Assembly (NCBI RefSeq): GCF_902500215.1
Contig: NZ_CABVOU010000043.1
Coordinates: 1-64,000 of the forward strand
Direction: 5' to 3'
DNA length: 64,000 bases
Origin: Halomonas lysinitropha
GTDB taxonomy: Bacteria > Pseudomonadota > Gammaproteobacteria > Pseudomonadales > Halomonadaceae
A program made the position numbers and the translations under genes. This document shows positions 32,647 to 40,754 of the stretch, one piece after another (position 1 is the first letter of the stretch; the number at the start of each line of letters is the position of its first letter). The notes beneath the pieces are model-generated. The model made no database searches, had not been told where the DNA came from, and worked only from the letters and a program-made list of their open reading frames with translations.

Positions 32647-33576
32647 ATGACACGCTCGACTTCACTCTCCCACGCCGGACGGGCGCTGGGCCGACCTTCC
32701 TCGTCCGGATTTCTGCAGAGCTGGCTGCCGCGACTGGTGCTGGCACCGTCCGTCGCCATCTCGCTGTTCTTCGTCTACGGCTTCATGCTGTGGACCTTCG
32801 TGCTCTCCTTGACCAACTCGCGCATGCTGCCGAGTTACGACTTCGTGGGCTTTGCCCAGTACGGGCGTCTGATGGCCAACGAGCGCTGGTGGGTCGCCTC
32901 CACCAACCTGGTGATCTTCGGTGGTCTCTTCGTGGTCATCTGCCTGGTGCTTGGCGCCTTCCTGGCCATCCTGCTCGACCAGCGCATTCGTCGAGAAGGT
33001 GCCCTGCGCACGATCTATCTCTATCCCATGGCGCTGTCGTTCATCGTCACCGGGGTGGTGTGGAAGTGGCTGCTCAATCCCGGACTCGGCCTCCAGGCCA
33101 TGGTACGCGGCTGGGGCTTCGAGTCGTTCACCTTCGACTGGCTGGTCGATCCCGACATGGCCGTCTATACCCTGGTGATCGCCGCCGTCTGGCAGGCTTC
33201 CGGGTTCGTTATGGCGCTGTTCCTGGCGGGGCTGCGCGGGATCGACGACAGCATCATCAAGGCGGCCCAGCTCGATGGCGGCAGCCTGCCGCGCATCTAC
33301 TGGCGAGTGGTGATTCCCTGCCTGCGGCCGGTGGTCTTCAGCGCGGTGATGATTCTGGCTCACATCGCCATCAAGAGCTTCGATCTGGTGGTGGCCCTGA
33401 CCGGCGGTGGCCCAGGCTATGCCACCGATCTTCCCGCCACCTTCATGTACACCCACGCCTTCACCCGCGCGCAGGTCGGCCTCGGGTCTGCCAGTGCCAT
33501 GCTGATGTTGGGCGGGGTGCTGGCGATCCTGATTCCCTACCTCTATTCGGAACTGCGGAGCCGCAAGAATGGATAA
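32647..33576 (+). CDS. gtsB: Sugar ABC transporter permease (MalF type)
   Basis: 309 residues, six predicted membrane helices. The EAA loop for coupling to the ATPase is AAQLDGGSLPRIYWRVVIPC. It forms the inner-membrane channel with GtsC. ACGAGGATTCCTCTC precedes the ATG; an open frame extends upstream into gtsA but only as a shadow. It overlaps gtsC by 8 bp. Confidence 0.92.
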   Translation: MTRSTSLSHAGRALGRPSSSGFLQSWLPRLVLAPSVAISLFFVYGFMLWTFVLSLTNSRMLPSYDFVGFAQYGRLMANERWWVASTNLVIFGGLFVVICLVLGAFLAILLDQRIRREGALRTIYLYPMALSFIVTGVVWKWLLNPGLGLQAMVRGWGFESFTFDWLVDPDMAVYTLVIAAVWQASGFVMALFLAGLRGIDDSIIKAAQLDGGSLPRIYWRVVIPCLRPVVFSAVMILAHIAIKSFDLVVALTGGGPGYATDLPATFMYTHAFTRAQVGLGSASAMLMLGGVLAILIPYLYSELRSRKNG

Positions 33577-34447
33577 CGTGATTCGACGCCGGACCCTGGG
33601 GGCGCGCCTGGCGCGACTGGCCCTCTATGCGGCGCTGCTGCTGGCCGCGCTCTTCTACCTGCTGCCGCTGGCCGTGATGCTGATCACCTCGGTGAAACCC
33701 CTGGACGAGATCAGCGCCGGCAGCCTGCTGGCGCTGCCCCAGTCGCCAACCCTGGTCCCCTGGGCCAAGGCCTGGGGCGAGGCCTGCACCGGAATGCGCT
33801 GCGAGGGCGTGGGCGGCTATTTCTGGAACTCCTTCGCCATCGTCATTCCCGCGGTGGCCATCTCCACGGTGGTGGGGGCGCTCAACGGCTACGCGCTGAC
33901 CAAGTGGCGTTTCAGGGGGTCGGAGCTGCTTTTCGGGCTGATGCTGTTCGGCTGCTTCATCCCCTTCCAGGTGGTGCTGCTGCCCATGGCCCAGACCCTG
34001 GGCTGGCTCGGCCTGTCAAGCTCTCGGGCAGGGCTGGTCCTGGTCCACGTGATCTTCGGCATCGCCTTCACCACCCTGTTCTTCCGTAACTTCTACGTGG
34101 CGGTGCCCACCGAGCTGGTTTCGGCGGCCAAGCTGGATGGCGCGGGCTTCTTTCGCATCTTCTGGCGCATTCTGCTGCCCGTGTCGGCGCCGATCATCGT
34201 GGTGTCGGTGATCTGGCAGTTCACCCAGATCTGGAACGACTTCCTTTTCGGGGTCGCCTTCTCGGCACACGACACCCAGCCGGTCACGGTGGCGCTCAAT
34301 AACCTGGTCAACACCTCCACGGGTGTGCGCGAGTACAACGTCGATATGGCCGCTGCCATGATCGCCGCGCTGCCGACCCTGGTGGTCTACGTGCTGGCCG
34401 GCAAGTATTTCGTGCGCGGGCTCACCGCGGGGTCCGTCAAGGGCTGA
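33569..34447 (+). CDS. gtsC: Sugar ABC transporter permease (MalG type)
   Basis: 292 residues, six membrane helices. The EAA loop is SAAKLDGAGFFRIFWRILLP. A periplasmic segment with two cysteines (GEACTGMRCEGVGGY) follows the first helix and is characteristic of the glucose-type permease. It starts within the end of gtsB, indicating coupled translation. Confidence 0.92.
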   Translation: MDNVIRRRTLGARLARLALYAALLLAALFYLLPLAVMLITSVKPLDEISAGSLLALPQSPTLVPWAKAWGEACTGMRCEGVGGYFWNSFAIVIPAVAISTVVGALNGYALTKWRFRGSELLFGLMLFGCFIPFQVVLLPMAQTLGWLGLSSSRAGLVLVHVIFGIAFTTLFFRNFYVAVPTELVSAAKLDGAGFFRIFWRILLPVSAPIIVVSVIWQFTQIWNDFLFGVAFSAHDTQPVTVALNNLVNTSTGVREYNVDMAAAMIAALPTLVVYVLAGKYFVRGLTAGSVKG

Positions 34448-34500
34448 GCAGGACGCTCGCTCTTGCCCTGCCGAACAATGAACAACCAAGGTAACCAGCC

Positions 34501-35622
34501 ATGTCAGCTCTTGAGATTCAGAAGGTCCGCAAGGACTTCGGTAACGAACGCGTCCTCAAGGACGTCAGCCTGGCCATCGAGTCCGGCGAATTCTTGATCC
34601 TGGTCGGCCCCTCGGGGTGCGGCAAGTCGACCCTGATGAACGCCATCGCCGGCCTGGAGCCGGTCACCGCCGGGGAGATCCGGATCGCCGACCGCGACGT
34701 CACCTGGCTGACCCCGGCAGAGCGCGACATCGCCATGGTCTTCCAGTCCTATGCGCTCTACCCGAGCATGACGGTACGACAGAACATCAGCTTTGGCCTG
34801 GAGATGCGCAAGGTCCCCAGGGCCGAGCGCGAGGCGGCGGTAGAGCGGGTGGCCGATCTGCTGCAGATCACCGCCCTGCTGGATCGCAAGCCCGCACAGC
34901 TCTCCGGGGGGCAGCGCCAACGGGTCGCCATGGGCCGGGCCCTGGCTCGGGAGCCCGCGGTCTACCTGTTCGACGAGCCGCTCTCGAACCTGGACGCCAA
35001 GCTACGCGTGGACATGCGCACCGAGATCAAGAAGCTCCACCTGCGTCTCGGCACCACCATCGTCTACGTGACCCATGACCAGATCGAGGCCATGACCCTG
35101 GCCGACCGCATCGCGGTGATGCGCGATGGCCATATCCTGCAGCTCGGCACGCCGGACGAGGTCTACAACGACCCCGTGGATATCTTCGTCGCCGGCTTCA
35201 TGGGCTCGCCCTCGATGAACTTCATCGCCACCACCCTGGAGGGGCAGGCGGGCGACTATCGGTTGCGCATCGTCACCGAAGGAGAAGACGCCCTGGTGCT
35301 GCCCTGGCCGGCATCGCGGGAAACCCCGGCCCTGGCCGAGCAGGTGGGGCGGTCGGTGATCCTCGGGTTGCGACCGGAGCACTTCAGCGAGGAGGATTCA
35401 CGGCTCAGCGGCATGGATGAGGGGACACCGCTTTCGGCCAGGGTCAGCGTGGTCGAACCCACCGGGGCTGACATACTGCTGAATATGCCGCTGGGGGATG
35501 CCGAGGTCACCGCGCGAGTGGGTCCCAAGTGCCGGGTGGCGCCGGGCGAGCGCCTTTCCCTGCGAGTCGACATGGGGCGCGCCGTGCTCTTCGACAGCGA
35601 GACCCAGAAGCGACTCGCCTGA
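34501..35622 (+). CDS. gtsD: Sugar ABC transporter ATP-binding protein (MalK type)
   Basis: 373 residues. Walker A GPSGCGKST (36-44), signature LSGGQRQRVAMGRAL, Walker B VYLFDEPLSNLD and the switch His in IVYVTHDQIEAMTLADR are all intact. The C-terminal ~130 residues form the MalK-like OB/TOBE regulatory domain. It energises GtsBC. CAAGGTAACCAGCC precedes the ATG. In Pseudomonas an oprB porin gene follows; here the next gene is a convergent uspA. Confidence 0.93.
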   Translation: MSALEIQKVRKDFGNERVLKDVSLAIESGEFLILVGPSGCGKSTLMNAIAGLEPVTAGEIRIADRDVTWLTPAERDIAMVFQSYALYPSMTVRQNISFGLEMRKVPRAEREAAVERVADLLQITALLDRKPAQLSGGQRQRVAMGRALAREPAVYLFDEPLSNLDAKLRVDMRTEIKKLHLRLGTTIVYVTHDQIEAMTLADRIAVMRDGHILQLGTPDEVYNDPVDIFVAGFMGSPSMNFIATTLEGQAGDYRLRIVTEGEDALVLPWPASRETPALAEQVGRSVILGLRPEHFSEEDSRLSGMDEGTPLSARVSVVEPTGADILLNMPLGDAEVTARVGPKCRVAPGERLSLRVDMGRAVLFDSETQKRLA

Positions 35623-35638
35623 CCGATAGAGGTCGCCG

Positions 35639-36079
35639 TCAGTGCACGGTGATCACCGTGCAGTCGGCGGTGTGGCTGACCTTGTGGGAGACGCTGCCCA
35701 CGACCAGTCCCTTGAGATCGCTCAGGCCTCGGCTGCCCATGACGATGGCATCGACCTTGCAGCGGCTGGCCTCGCTGATGATGGTGCGGGCAGGATCACC
35801 CTGGCGGATCATCGTCTCGATGTGGGTGGCACCGAGTTCACGAGCCGCTTGTTCGGCTCGATCCACGACCTGCTTGCCGACGGCCTCGCGCTCTTCCCGC
35901 GAGGCCTCGATGGCGATGGCGCCGATGCCCCATACCAGGGTGGTCTCGTGGGCGAGCTCCTCGGGAATGTGCAGCAGGTGCAGGATCGCGCTTTCCTGTC
36001 GGGCCAGCTGGCAGGCCACGGAGAGCGCCTTCTTGGCATGTTCGGATCCGTCGACAGGAACCAGAATGGAATTGTACAT
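35639..36079 (-). CDS. Universal stress protein (UspA family)
   Basis: 146 residues, one Usp domain. It opens YNSILVPVDGSEHAKKAL and ends with VMGSRGLSDLKGLVVGSVSH, the G-x2-G-x9-G-S/T ATP-binding signature. Such cytosolic proteins accumulate under starvation or stress. CTGAAGGAAG precedes the ATG. It is convergent with gtsD with only 16 bp between stops. Confidence 0.92.
   Translation of the reverse strand: MYNSILVPVDGSEHAKKALSVACQLARQESAILHLLHIPEELAHETTLVWGIGAIAIEASREEREAVGKQVVDRAEQAARELGATHIETMIRQGDPARTIISEASRCKVDAIVMGSRGLSDLKGLVVGSVSHKVSHTADCTVITVH
35643..35662. repeat. 20-bp perfect palindrome at the 3' end of the uspA-like gene
   Basis: TGCACGGTGA followed by its exact reverse complement, spanning the last codons of the gene. 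It lies where the gtsD and uspA transcripts converge and may help end transcription from either side, though it has no loop or U-run. Confidence 0.5.
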
Positions 36080-36158
36080 GGTGGACTTCCTTCAGCGGTG
36101 AGGGCGGGGTACCTAACGAGGAGCCTAGTGATTCGCTCTGGCGTTGTCATGATCCCGA

Positions 36159-37229
36159 TCAAGGATGGCGCGTCTTCGTCCTCTCTTCGGCCGCTTCCAG
36201 GCGGCGCAGCTGCTGCCAGAGATCGCGGCGCAGGTCGGCCATGCGGGGGGCCTCATCCGCGGTGAAATCCAGCGGCCGGGCCAGGCGCTGGGTGCGCAGT
36301 CCCATTCGCGCGCCCAGCAGTCCGACGCCGAGGCCCTGGGCGGCTCGGGTCGAAAGCTTGCCGGCCAGGTCCATCGACAGCATCTGCATGCTCACCTCGC
36401 TGGCGATCTCGCTGGCCCCGGCGAACGCCATTTGGTAGAGCACGCTGCGTAGCAGCCGCAGACGGGCCGCATAGCCCAGCTCCAGTCCATAGAGCCGGCA
36501 CAGGCGATCGACCATCGCCAGATGGCGCCAGGCAACCAGCGCCATGTCGACCAGGGTCAGGGGGCTCACCGCCACCATCACCGCCGTCTCGCCGGACATC
36601 CGCGAGATCAGCCGACGAGCTTCCCGATCGCGAGGGGCGAGCAGGTGATGGGTGAGCAGCGCTCGGGTGTCACGGCCGTCGTGGTGCGGCTCATGGGCGG
36701 CCAGGAAGCTCTGCCAGTGGGGATGGTCGTCGTCCAGGTCGAGGTCGCGGCGCAGCTGGCCGGCAAGTGATAGCGCCTGGCTCGGGGTGGCCTCGGGCAG
36801 GGCAGCGAGGCGTTCGCGCAGTCGGGCATGGCGGGTCAGGCGGCGCAGGCGCCAGAGTTCGCGCAGCAGGGCCGAGCCGCCAAGCCCCAGGGCCAGGAGC
36901 AGCAGCAGACTCCAACCGCCGGCGAGCCAGTCGCCGCCGAGGCTGGCGGCCTGCAGGGTCCGCACGGCCTCCACCGTCCCCAGGCACAGGCTGCCGCCGA
37001 GCAGGCCGAGCAGCCCCCAGCGCCGCCTGCGCGGACGCATCAGGCCACGCTCAAGTGCCTGTTCGCCGGGGGGCGTATCGGCCTGCGGGTCGGCCAGGGG
37101 CTGGCTCGAGTCCCCGGCATCGTAGTGTCGTCCGGGGCGGGGATCTCGGGCCCCGGGGTCTCCAGGAGAGGTGTCATCAAGGACAAAGCGCTCGCCCGGT
37201 CGCGGTTCCTGTGGGGGGGAAGAGGTCAT
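36159..37229 (-). CDS. ycjF: YcjF/DUF697 inner-membrane protein
   Basis: 356 residues from the ATG at 37229, which overlaps the ycjX stop (ATGA). A proline-rich cytosolic N-terminus (about 1-85) is followed by two hydrophobic helices (GLLGLLGGSLCLGTVEAV and LLLLLALGLGGSALLREL) and a C-terminal DUF697 domain (about 190-340, SGETAVMVAVSPLTLVDMAL). This is the TIGR01620 family. It is always paired with ycjX; a role in envelope stress is suspected in E. coli, where both follow the phage-shock genes. No psp genes are in this window. Confidence 0.88.
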   Translation of the reverse strand: MTSSPPQEPRPGERFVLDDTSPGDPGARDPRPGRHYDAGDSSQPLADPQADTPPGEQALERGLMRPRRRRWGLLGLLGGSLCLGTVEAVRTLQAASLGGDWLAGGWSLLLLLALGLGGSALLRELWRLRRLTRHARLRERLAALPEATPSQALSLAGQLRRDLDLDDDHPHWQSFLAAHEPHHDGRDTRALLTHHLLAPRDREARRLISRMSGETAVMVAVSPLTLVDMALVAWRHLAMVDRLCRLYGLELGYAARLRLLRSVLYQMAFAGASEIASEVSMQMLSMDLAGKLSTRAAQGLGVGLLGARMGLRTQRLARPLDFTADEAPRMADLRRDLWQQLRRLEAAEERTKTRHP

Positions 37230-38617
37230 GACAGCTTGTCTCCGATCAACCACTCCAGAGCGGCGTCCATGCGAATGTGGGGCAGCGGCGCTCCCTTATC
37301 ACGGGGCAGGGGGCGAAAGGCCGTGAAATCGAAGCCCTGGCGGGACCAGAAGTCCGCTGCCGGCAGCCGGTCGGGGACTTCACCAGGAAACAGCAATAGT
37401 GACTCGCCGGCCAGGGTGGTGCCGTGCAGGGCGGGGGAGCGGCGCCCCTGCTGGTTCACCTCGCGGCTCTGCGTGGCGCGGATCGCCGCCAGGGACAGGG
37501 CTCGAACGGGTACGTCAGCGAAGCGAAGGTCCTTGAGCGGATCGGCCAGCAGGGCCTCGAGCAGGGCGACCAGGCGGCCGTGTTGCTCGGGAGTGACATG
37601 ATCGGCCTTGGTGGCGGCGATGGCCAGGCGGTCGATGCGTGGCGCGAAGAGCCGCGTGAGCAGGCTGCGCTTGCCGTAGTCGAAGCTCTGCATCAGATTC
37701 GACAGAGCGCGGGAAAGATCCTCGAAACGCTCCGGGCCGGCGTTGAGAGCCCCGAGTACGTCGACCAGCACGATCTGACGGTCGAAACGACGAAAGTGCT
37801 CGCGATAGAAGGGCTTGACGATGTGCTGCTGATAGTGGCGAAAGCGCCGGTTCAGGGTGGCGTATAGGCTCTCGGCCGGCAGGGCGGCAAGCTCGGCGCG
37901 GTCGGCCTCGGTGATCCCCGGCAAGGGAAAGAACTGCAGTACCGGGGCCCCCTCGAGCTCTCCCGGCAGCAGGAAGCGTCCCGGCTGCAAGTCGGCGAAA
38001 CCGGCCTCCCGGGCGGCCCGCAATCCCCTGGCATACTGCTCGGCGATCTCGGCCAGACGCGCCTCGTCGACTTCAGCGGCCGGATCGAGCTCGGCCACCG
38101 CCTGATGCCAGTCGGCGAACAGGGCGGCTCGCTCGCCGTGTGCGTCATGCCGCTGGGTCTGGCTCCAGCTCAGATAGTCATGGTCCAGCAGCGGCAGGTC
38201 GAGCAGCCATTCCCCGGGGTAGTCGAACAGGTCCAGGGTCAGCTGGCGAGTCTCACCACCCAGGAGGCCGGGTCGGGCCGGTCGGTAGCGGATCGCCAGG
38301 CGCAGTTCGCTGATGCCACGGGTCGGCTCGGGCCAGCGGGGTGGCTGGTCGTCCAGCGCCAGCATCGCCTGGTCGTAGGGGAAACGCGGCACCCCCAGGT
38401 CCTGCTGCTGGACCCGCCGAGCACCGAGCAGCCGCCCCTCGCGCGCGGCCGGCAGCAGGTCGAGTCGTGCCTCGAGCCCGGCATGGCGCAGCTGGTTGAC
38501 CAGCGAGGTGATGAAGGCCGTCTTGCCCGAGCGCGACAGGCCGGTCACCGCCAGGCGCAGCTGGCGGTCGCGGCCGCGCTCGAGCAGGTCTTGGAGTTCA
38601 CGGGACAGGGGGCGCAT
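37226..38617 (-). CDS. ycjX: YcjX-family P-loop ATPase/GTPase
   Basis: 463 residues from the ATG at 38617 (E. coli YcjX is 465), with AAGGATG upstream. Walker A is GLSRSGKTAF near 25-34. LFDYPGEWLLDLPLL fits a switch II/Walker B region, and the conserved QIVLVDVLGALNAG and ATKADHV (base recognition) follow. Predicted nucleotide-binding protein of the DUF463 family, transcribed ahead of ycjF as one unit. Function not defined. Confidence 0.9.
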   Translation of the reverse strand: MRPLSRELQDLLERGRDRQLRLAVTGLSRSGKTAFITSLVNQLRHAGLEARLDLLPAAREGRLLGARRVQQQDLGVPRFPYDQAMLALDDQPPRWPEPTRGISELRLAIRYRPARPGLLGGETRQLTLDLFDYPGEWLLDLPLLDHDYLSWSQTQRHDAHGERAALFADWHQAVAELDPAAEVDEARLAEIAEQYARGLRAAREAGFADLQPGRFLLPGELEGAPVLQFFPLPGITEADRAELAALPAESLYATLNRRFRHYQQHIVKPFYREHFRRFDRQIVLVDVLGALNAGPERFEDLSRALSNLMQSFDYGKRSLLTRLFAPRIDRLAIAATKADHVTPEQHGRLVALLEALLADPLKDLRFADVPVRALSLAAIRATQSREVNQQGRRSPALHGTTLAGESLLLFPGEVPDRLPAADFWSRQGFDFTAFRPLPRDKGAPLPHIRMDAALEWLIGDKLS

Positions 38618-38705
38618 GGGGCATCCTTGCGGGAACGTAGGCTGAGCTAATGTGCGGGTCAAGCATGCGACTGACAAGGCGCAGGGTCATGAAACGATGC
38701 TGCGC

Positions 38706-38921
38706 CTAGCGTGGTAAGGCATCCACCGGCACGGGTTCGACCAGTCCGAGGAGTTGCACCAGCACCGGGGACGCGGCGATCAGGAACCCCAGTACCGCCA
38801 GGCTGCCGCCCAGCAGGCGACGCTCGGGGCGGCGGGCCAGGGTCAGGCCCCCAATGCAGACCAGCAGGCCGAGGATATTGAAGACGTAACCCGACATCTG
38901 CAGCAGGGCGTAAGGTATCAT
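38706..38921 (-). CDS. Small two-helix membrane protein
   Basis: 71 residues with two hydrophobic helices (GYVFNILGLLVCIGGLTLA and LLGGSLAVLGFLIAASPVLV) joined by a short basic loop (RRPERR). GAAGGAAG precedes the ATG, supporting translation. I do not recognise the family. It lies between ycjX and the divergent DUF924 gene. Confidence 0.6.
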   Translation of the reverse strand: MIPYALLQMSGYVFNILGLLVCIGGLTLARRPERRLLGGSLAVLGFLIAASPVLVQLLGLVEPVPVDALPR

Positions 38922-39008
38922 GGTGCTTCCTTCGGAGGTGGACAGAGGGCATGAGGCGGCTAACCTGTGATGGTATCAGCTCCAGCCCGGGACGATGAGG
39001 AGGCCATC

Positions 39009-39557
39009 ATGGAGGAGCGGCACCCGCAGTCGGTGATCGACTTCTGGTTCAAGGAGCTCACTCCCGCCCAGTGGTTTTGCAAGGATCCGGTACTGGATGC
39101 CGAGATCGCGCGGCGTTTCGGTGACTGGCATGAGGCCGCGGGCCGGGGCGAGCTCTGGCAGTGGCGAGTGTGTGCCCGCGGCCGTCTGGCCGAGGTGATC
39201 GTGCTCGACCAGTTTTCACGCAACATCCATCGGGGGTCATCTCAAGCCTTTGCCTGGGACCCGTTGGCCCTTGTGCTGGCTCAGGAGGCGGTCGCCCAGC
39301 GTGCGGATCGGCTGCTGGATGTGCCGTGGCGGGCCTTCCTGTTCATGCCCTACATGCACAGCGAGTCGCTGGCGATCCATGACGAGGCGATGCGCCTGTT
39401 CGCCCAGCCGGGACTTGAGGAGAACCTGCGCCACGAGCAGCGTCACCGTGAGGTGATCGAGCGCTTCGGCCGTTACCCCCATCGCAATGCCGCTCTCGGA
39501 CGGGACTCCACGCGCGAGGAGCGGGCCTTTCTTACGCAGCCCGGTTCCTCCTTCTGA
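39009..39557 (+). CDS. DUF924 family protein
   Basis: 182 residues from the ATG at 39009, which has GAGGAGG six bases upstream; the ATG at 38967 has no such site. The family pattern is clear: VIDFWFKELTPAQWFCKDP, VIVLDQFSRNIHRGSSQAF, WRAFLFMPYMHSES and RHREVIERFGRYPHRNAALGR. It is an all-helical, TPR-like cytosolic domain of unknown function widespread in proteobacteria. Confidence 0.9.
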   Translation: MEERHPQSVIDFWFKELTPAQWFCKDPVLDAEIARRFGDWHEAAGRGELWQWRVCARGRLAEVIVLDQFSRNIHRGSSQAFAWDPLALVLAQEAVAQRADRLLDVPWRAFLFMPYMHSESLAIHDEAMRLFAQPGLEENLRHEQRHREVIERFGRYPHRNAALGRDSTREERAFLTQPGSSF

Positions 39558-39658
39558 GGCTTTTCTCTCTGCGCCTGGTCTATCGGCGCCTGGCAAGGCA
39601 CCATCGAGAGGTCATCTCGATATCTGCACTTCTTCCCCAATGAAAAGGAGCGTTTAGC

Positions 39659-39901
39659 ATGGGTATCATAGCCTGGTTGATCATCGGTGGCCTGGCGGGC
39701 TGGATCGCCGGCCATATCATGCGCGGCGGCGGCTTTGGCATTCTCGGCAATATCGGTGTCGGCGTCGTGGGGGCTGTCATCGGCGGCTTCCTGTTCAGCC
39801 TGCTGGGATTGCAGTCAGGTGGCTTTATCGGCTCGCTGGTGACCGCTATCGTTGGCGCCGTGGTATTGCTCTGGGTGATTGCCAAGGTCAAGCAGGCCTG
39901 A
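39659..39901 (+). CDS. GlsB/YeaQ/YmgE-family stress membrane protein
   Basis: 80 residues, three glycine-rich transmembrane segments (IIAWLIIGGLAGWIAGHIM, then GNIGVGVVGAVIGGFLFSLL, then VTAIVGAVVLLWVIAKV). This is the transglycosylase-associated/GlsB family, often induced by envelope or osmotic stress. AAAAGGAG precedes the ATG. Confidence 0.92.
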   Translation: MGIIAWLIIGGLAGWIAGHIMRGGGFGILGNIGVGVVGAVIGGFLFSLLGLQSGGFIGSLVTAIVGAVVLLWVIAKVKQA

Positions 39902-39931
39902 GGCAGGCGTTCCGACCTTCTCGCAAGACGC

Positions 39932-39960
39932 CCGCCCGGCTGACCACAGCTGGGCGGTTT
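39932..39960 (+). terminator. Intrinsic terminator of the GlsB-like gene
   Basis: An 11-bp stem with one G-T pair (39932-39942 with 39947-39957, loop ACCA) followed by TTT. It lies between convergent genes and may also serve the minus-strand gene at 39978. Confidence 0.8.
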
Positions 39961-39977
39961 CGTGTATGGCCTCAGCC

Positions 39978-40586
39978 CTAAGGAGTGGGCAAGAGGCGCC
40001 GGTAGCGATCCAGACAGCCGTCCAGCCAGGCACCGTCTGGCGTGCCCCTGGGAGGTGAAGCCGGCACCTTGACGGTCAGCAGGAAGAGGCCATGGCGCTG
40101 GGCGTCGCCGTCGGGCAGGCAGCGGCCGAGCTGCCGAGCAAGGTCCGGCGGCAGCGTGTCCGGACGCCGCCAGGCCAGCCGCAGGGCCTGCTGGTCGAGC
40201 AGATACTGGAAGCGTGCCGCGTCCTTGAGCACCGCCATACCGCCTTGCGCGAGCCCTTGGGAGAGGCTCTCCAGCTTGCGATAGCCCGGAGCGCCGGCGG
40301 CCCGACAGGCGTGGGCTCCCTCCACGAAGCAGCGCTCCCGCTCGTCGGGGTCCTCCGGCCAGCGGCCTCCGCGACGCCGCGCAGGGGTAGCCACGAAGGG
40401 CAGCACCACCGAGACGGCGGGGGTCCCGTCGGCCATCGAGGCCTGCCGGCTGTCGAGCACCCCATGACCCATCTGGCGTCGGAGCCAGCGGTAATCACAG
40501 GCCTGCTGAATCCGGGCCTGGGCATCGTTGACCGTGTGATGAGCGCCCTGCAGGGAGCGCAGCAGGGAGAGGGTGCGAAGGATCAT
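39978..40586 (-). CDS. Hypothetical protein, family not recognised
   Basis: 202 residues. Codon use is that of a native gene, with G or C in most third positions. There is no signal peptide or membrane helix. The sequence is Arg/Leu-rich with a central GGRWPEDPDERERCFVEGAH segment, a VLKDAARFQYLLDQQALRLAW helix and a C-terminal FLLTVKVPASPPRGTPDG. Probably a soluble cytosolic protein. It lies downstream of gabT on the same strand but beyond the gabT hairpin. I can assign no function. Confidence 0.65.
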   Translation of the reverse strand: MILRTLSLLRSLQGAHHTVNDAQARIQQACDYRWLRRQMGHGVLDSRQASMADGTPAVSVVLPFVATPARRRGGRWPEDPDERERCFVEGAHACRAAGAPGYRKLESLSQGLAQGGMAVLKDAARFQYLLDQQALRLAWRRPDTLPPDLARQLGRCLPDGDAQRHGLFLLTVKVPASPPRGTPDGAWLDGCLDRYRRLLPTP

Positions 40587-40698
40587 GGTGTTGCCATTCC
40601 GATAGGCGAACGGGAGAGCGAGGAACCGGGCTGCCAGGCGAGGACCATAGCAAGGAATCGGCAGGGTGGCGTCAACGGCCCCGGGTCGCCAACGCGAA

Positions 40699-40724
40699 CC
40701 GCCCGGCTGTCTTCAGCCGGGCGG
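40699..40724 (-). terminator. Hairpin terminator downstream of gabT
   Basis: A perfect 11-bp GC-rich stem (40699-40709 with 40714-40724, loop TCTT), 31 bp beyond the gabT stop. The following minus-strand sequence is not strongly T-rich. Confidence 0.7.
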
Positions 40725-40754
40725 GGGTGTGCATCGTCTTCCGGTCGAGCCCTG

